This document shows, in pieces, positions 6,489 through 6,599 of a DNA stretch of 6,599 nt. Where the stretch lies: positions 1 through 6,599 of the forward strand of contig JAILPF010000212.1 of the NCBI GenBank assembly GCA_024699575.1. Reading direction: 5' to 3'. Source of the stretch: Acetatifactor sp. (GTDB lineage: Bacteria; Bacillota; Clostridia; Lachnospirales; Lachnospiraceae). The position numbers and the translations under genes are program-made. The notes below the pieces were generated by a model. The model was not told the origin of the DNA. It searched no databases and saw only the letters and a list, made by a program, of their open reading frames with translations. The stretch's first letter is position 1; each line of letters starts with the position of its first letter.

Positions 6489-6526
6489 TTTTATTCTCCC
6501 TTCTTATACTGTATCACTGTACTGTT

Positions 6527-6550
6527 CGCATAATACAATGATATTATGCG
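6527..6550. promoter_or_regulatory. Palindromic operator overlapping the -10 box
   Basis: A perfect inverted repeat, CGCATAATA, 6 bases, then TATTATGCG, spans the promoter spacer and fully covers the -10 hexamer. A dimeric repressor bound here would block RNA polymerase. The size fits MarR- or TetR-type operators, but the regulator is not in the window and its family is a guess. Confidence 0.7.
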
Positions 6551-6558
6551 TTTGTCAA
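6530..6558 (-). promoter_or_regulatory. Strong sigma-A-type promoter of the ABC transporter operon
   Basis: The minus strand carries a perfect -35 TTGACA (6558-6553), a 17-base spacer and a -10 TATTAT (6535-6530), five of six consensus. Transcription should start near 6523, giving a leader of about 35 bases before the ATPase ATG. The region is AT-rich, as expected upstream of a promoter. Confidence 0.85.
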
Positions 6559-6574
6559 TACTATTCACAAAATC

Positions 6575-6597
6575 TTAATAAATATTCATTAATAAAT
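6575..6597. repeat. AT-rich 9-base direct repeat upstream of the -35 box
   Basis: Read on the minus strand, ATTTATTAA occurs twice with a 5-base gap (period 14), about 16 to 40 bases upstream of the -35 hexamer. It could be a tandem activator site or an UP-like element that helps polymerase. In such AT-rich DNA a chance repeat is also possible. Confidence 0.4.
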
Positions 6598-6599
6598 CG

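Noticed and set aside
5883..6533. A 216-codon open frame on the plus strand opposite the ABC ATPase gene
   Set aside because: It lies entirely antisense to a gene with every ATPase motif intact, has no recognisable domain, and runs out through the transporter promoter. It is a shadow of the ATPase codons.
1..6599. CRISPR array, insertion sequence, prophage, tRNA or rRNA gene, defence system
   Set aside because: No spaced repeats, transposase, terminal inverted repeats, cloverleaf or defence-type domain was seen. All genes fit housekeeping or transport roles except one small unknown.

Overview
The window reads like an ordinary chromosomal segment of a low-to-moderate GC Gram-positive Clostridia member, most likely a gut Lachnospiraceae-type organism. 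That placement is an inference from the gene order (a YcxB-like gene, tsaE, tsaB and rimI in a row), from the Gram-positive form of the MacAB-like transporter, from purine-rich ribosome binding sites and from AT-rich intergenic promoters. I cannot name a genus. All recognisable genes lie on the minus strand, so transcription runs from right to left. The stretch is densely packed, and no gene-free stretch exceeds about 110 bases.

Right half (about 6599 down to 3020): a three-gene ABC transporter operon. A strong sigma-A-type promoter (TTGACA, 17 bp, TATTAT) at 6530-6558 carries a perfect 9-6-9 inverted repeat over its -10 box, which is a predicted repressor operator. AT-rich direct repeats lie just upstream. 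The promoter is followed by a MacB/LolD-type ATPase, a membrane-anchored HlyD/MacA-type adaptor with a long coiled coil, and a MacB-type permease with an FtsX-like core. Together they should form one efflux or envelope machine. Its substrate cannot be read from the sequence. A 13-bp hairpin with a U tract at 3020-3049 ends the operon.

Left half (about 3000 down to 1): a housekeeping cluster. It begins with a two-helix YcxB-like membrane protein, followed by tsaE and tsaB (both for tRNA t6A37 synthesis), rimI (a GNAT acetyltransferase of the ribosomal protein bS18 type), a 79-residue protein with two CxxC knuckles and no known function, and the first 179 residues of ribonuclease Z, which runs off the left edge. 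TsaB and TsaE need TsaD and TsaC, neither of which is in the window. The theme is tRNA maturation and translation.

The most interesting points are regulatory: the palindromic operator on the transporter promoter, and a TATAAT box placed so that the operon terminator hairpin would form the very start of the next transcript. The small double-CxxC protein is the only gene without a recognisable role. I saw no evidence for a novel defence system, mobile element, CRISPR array or RNA gene.
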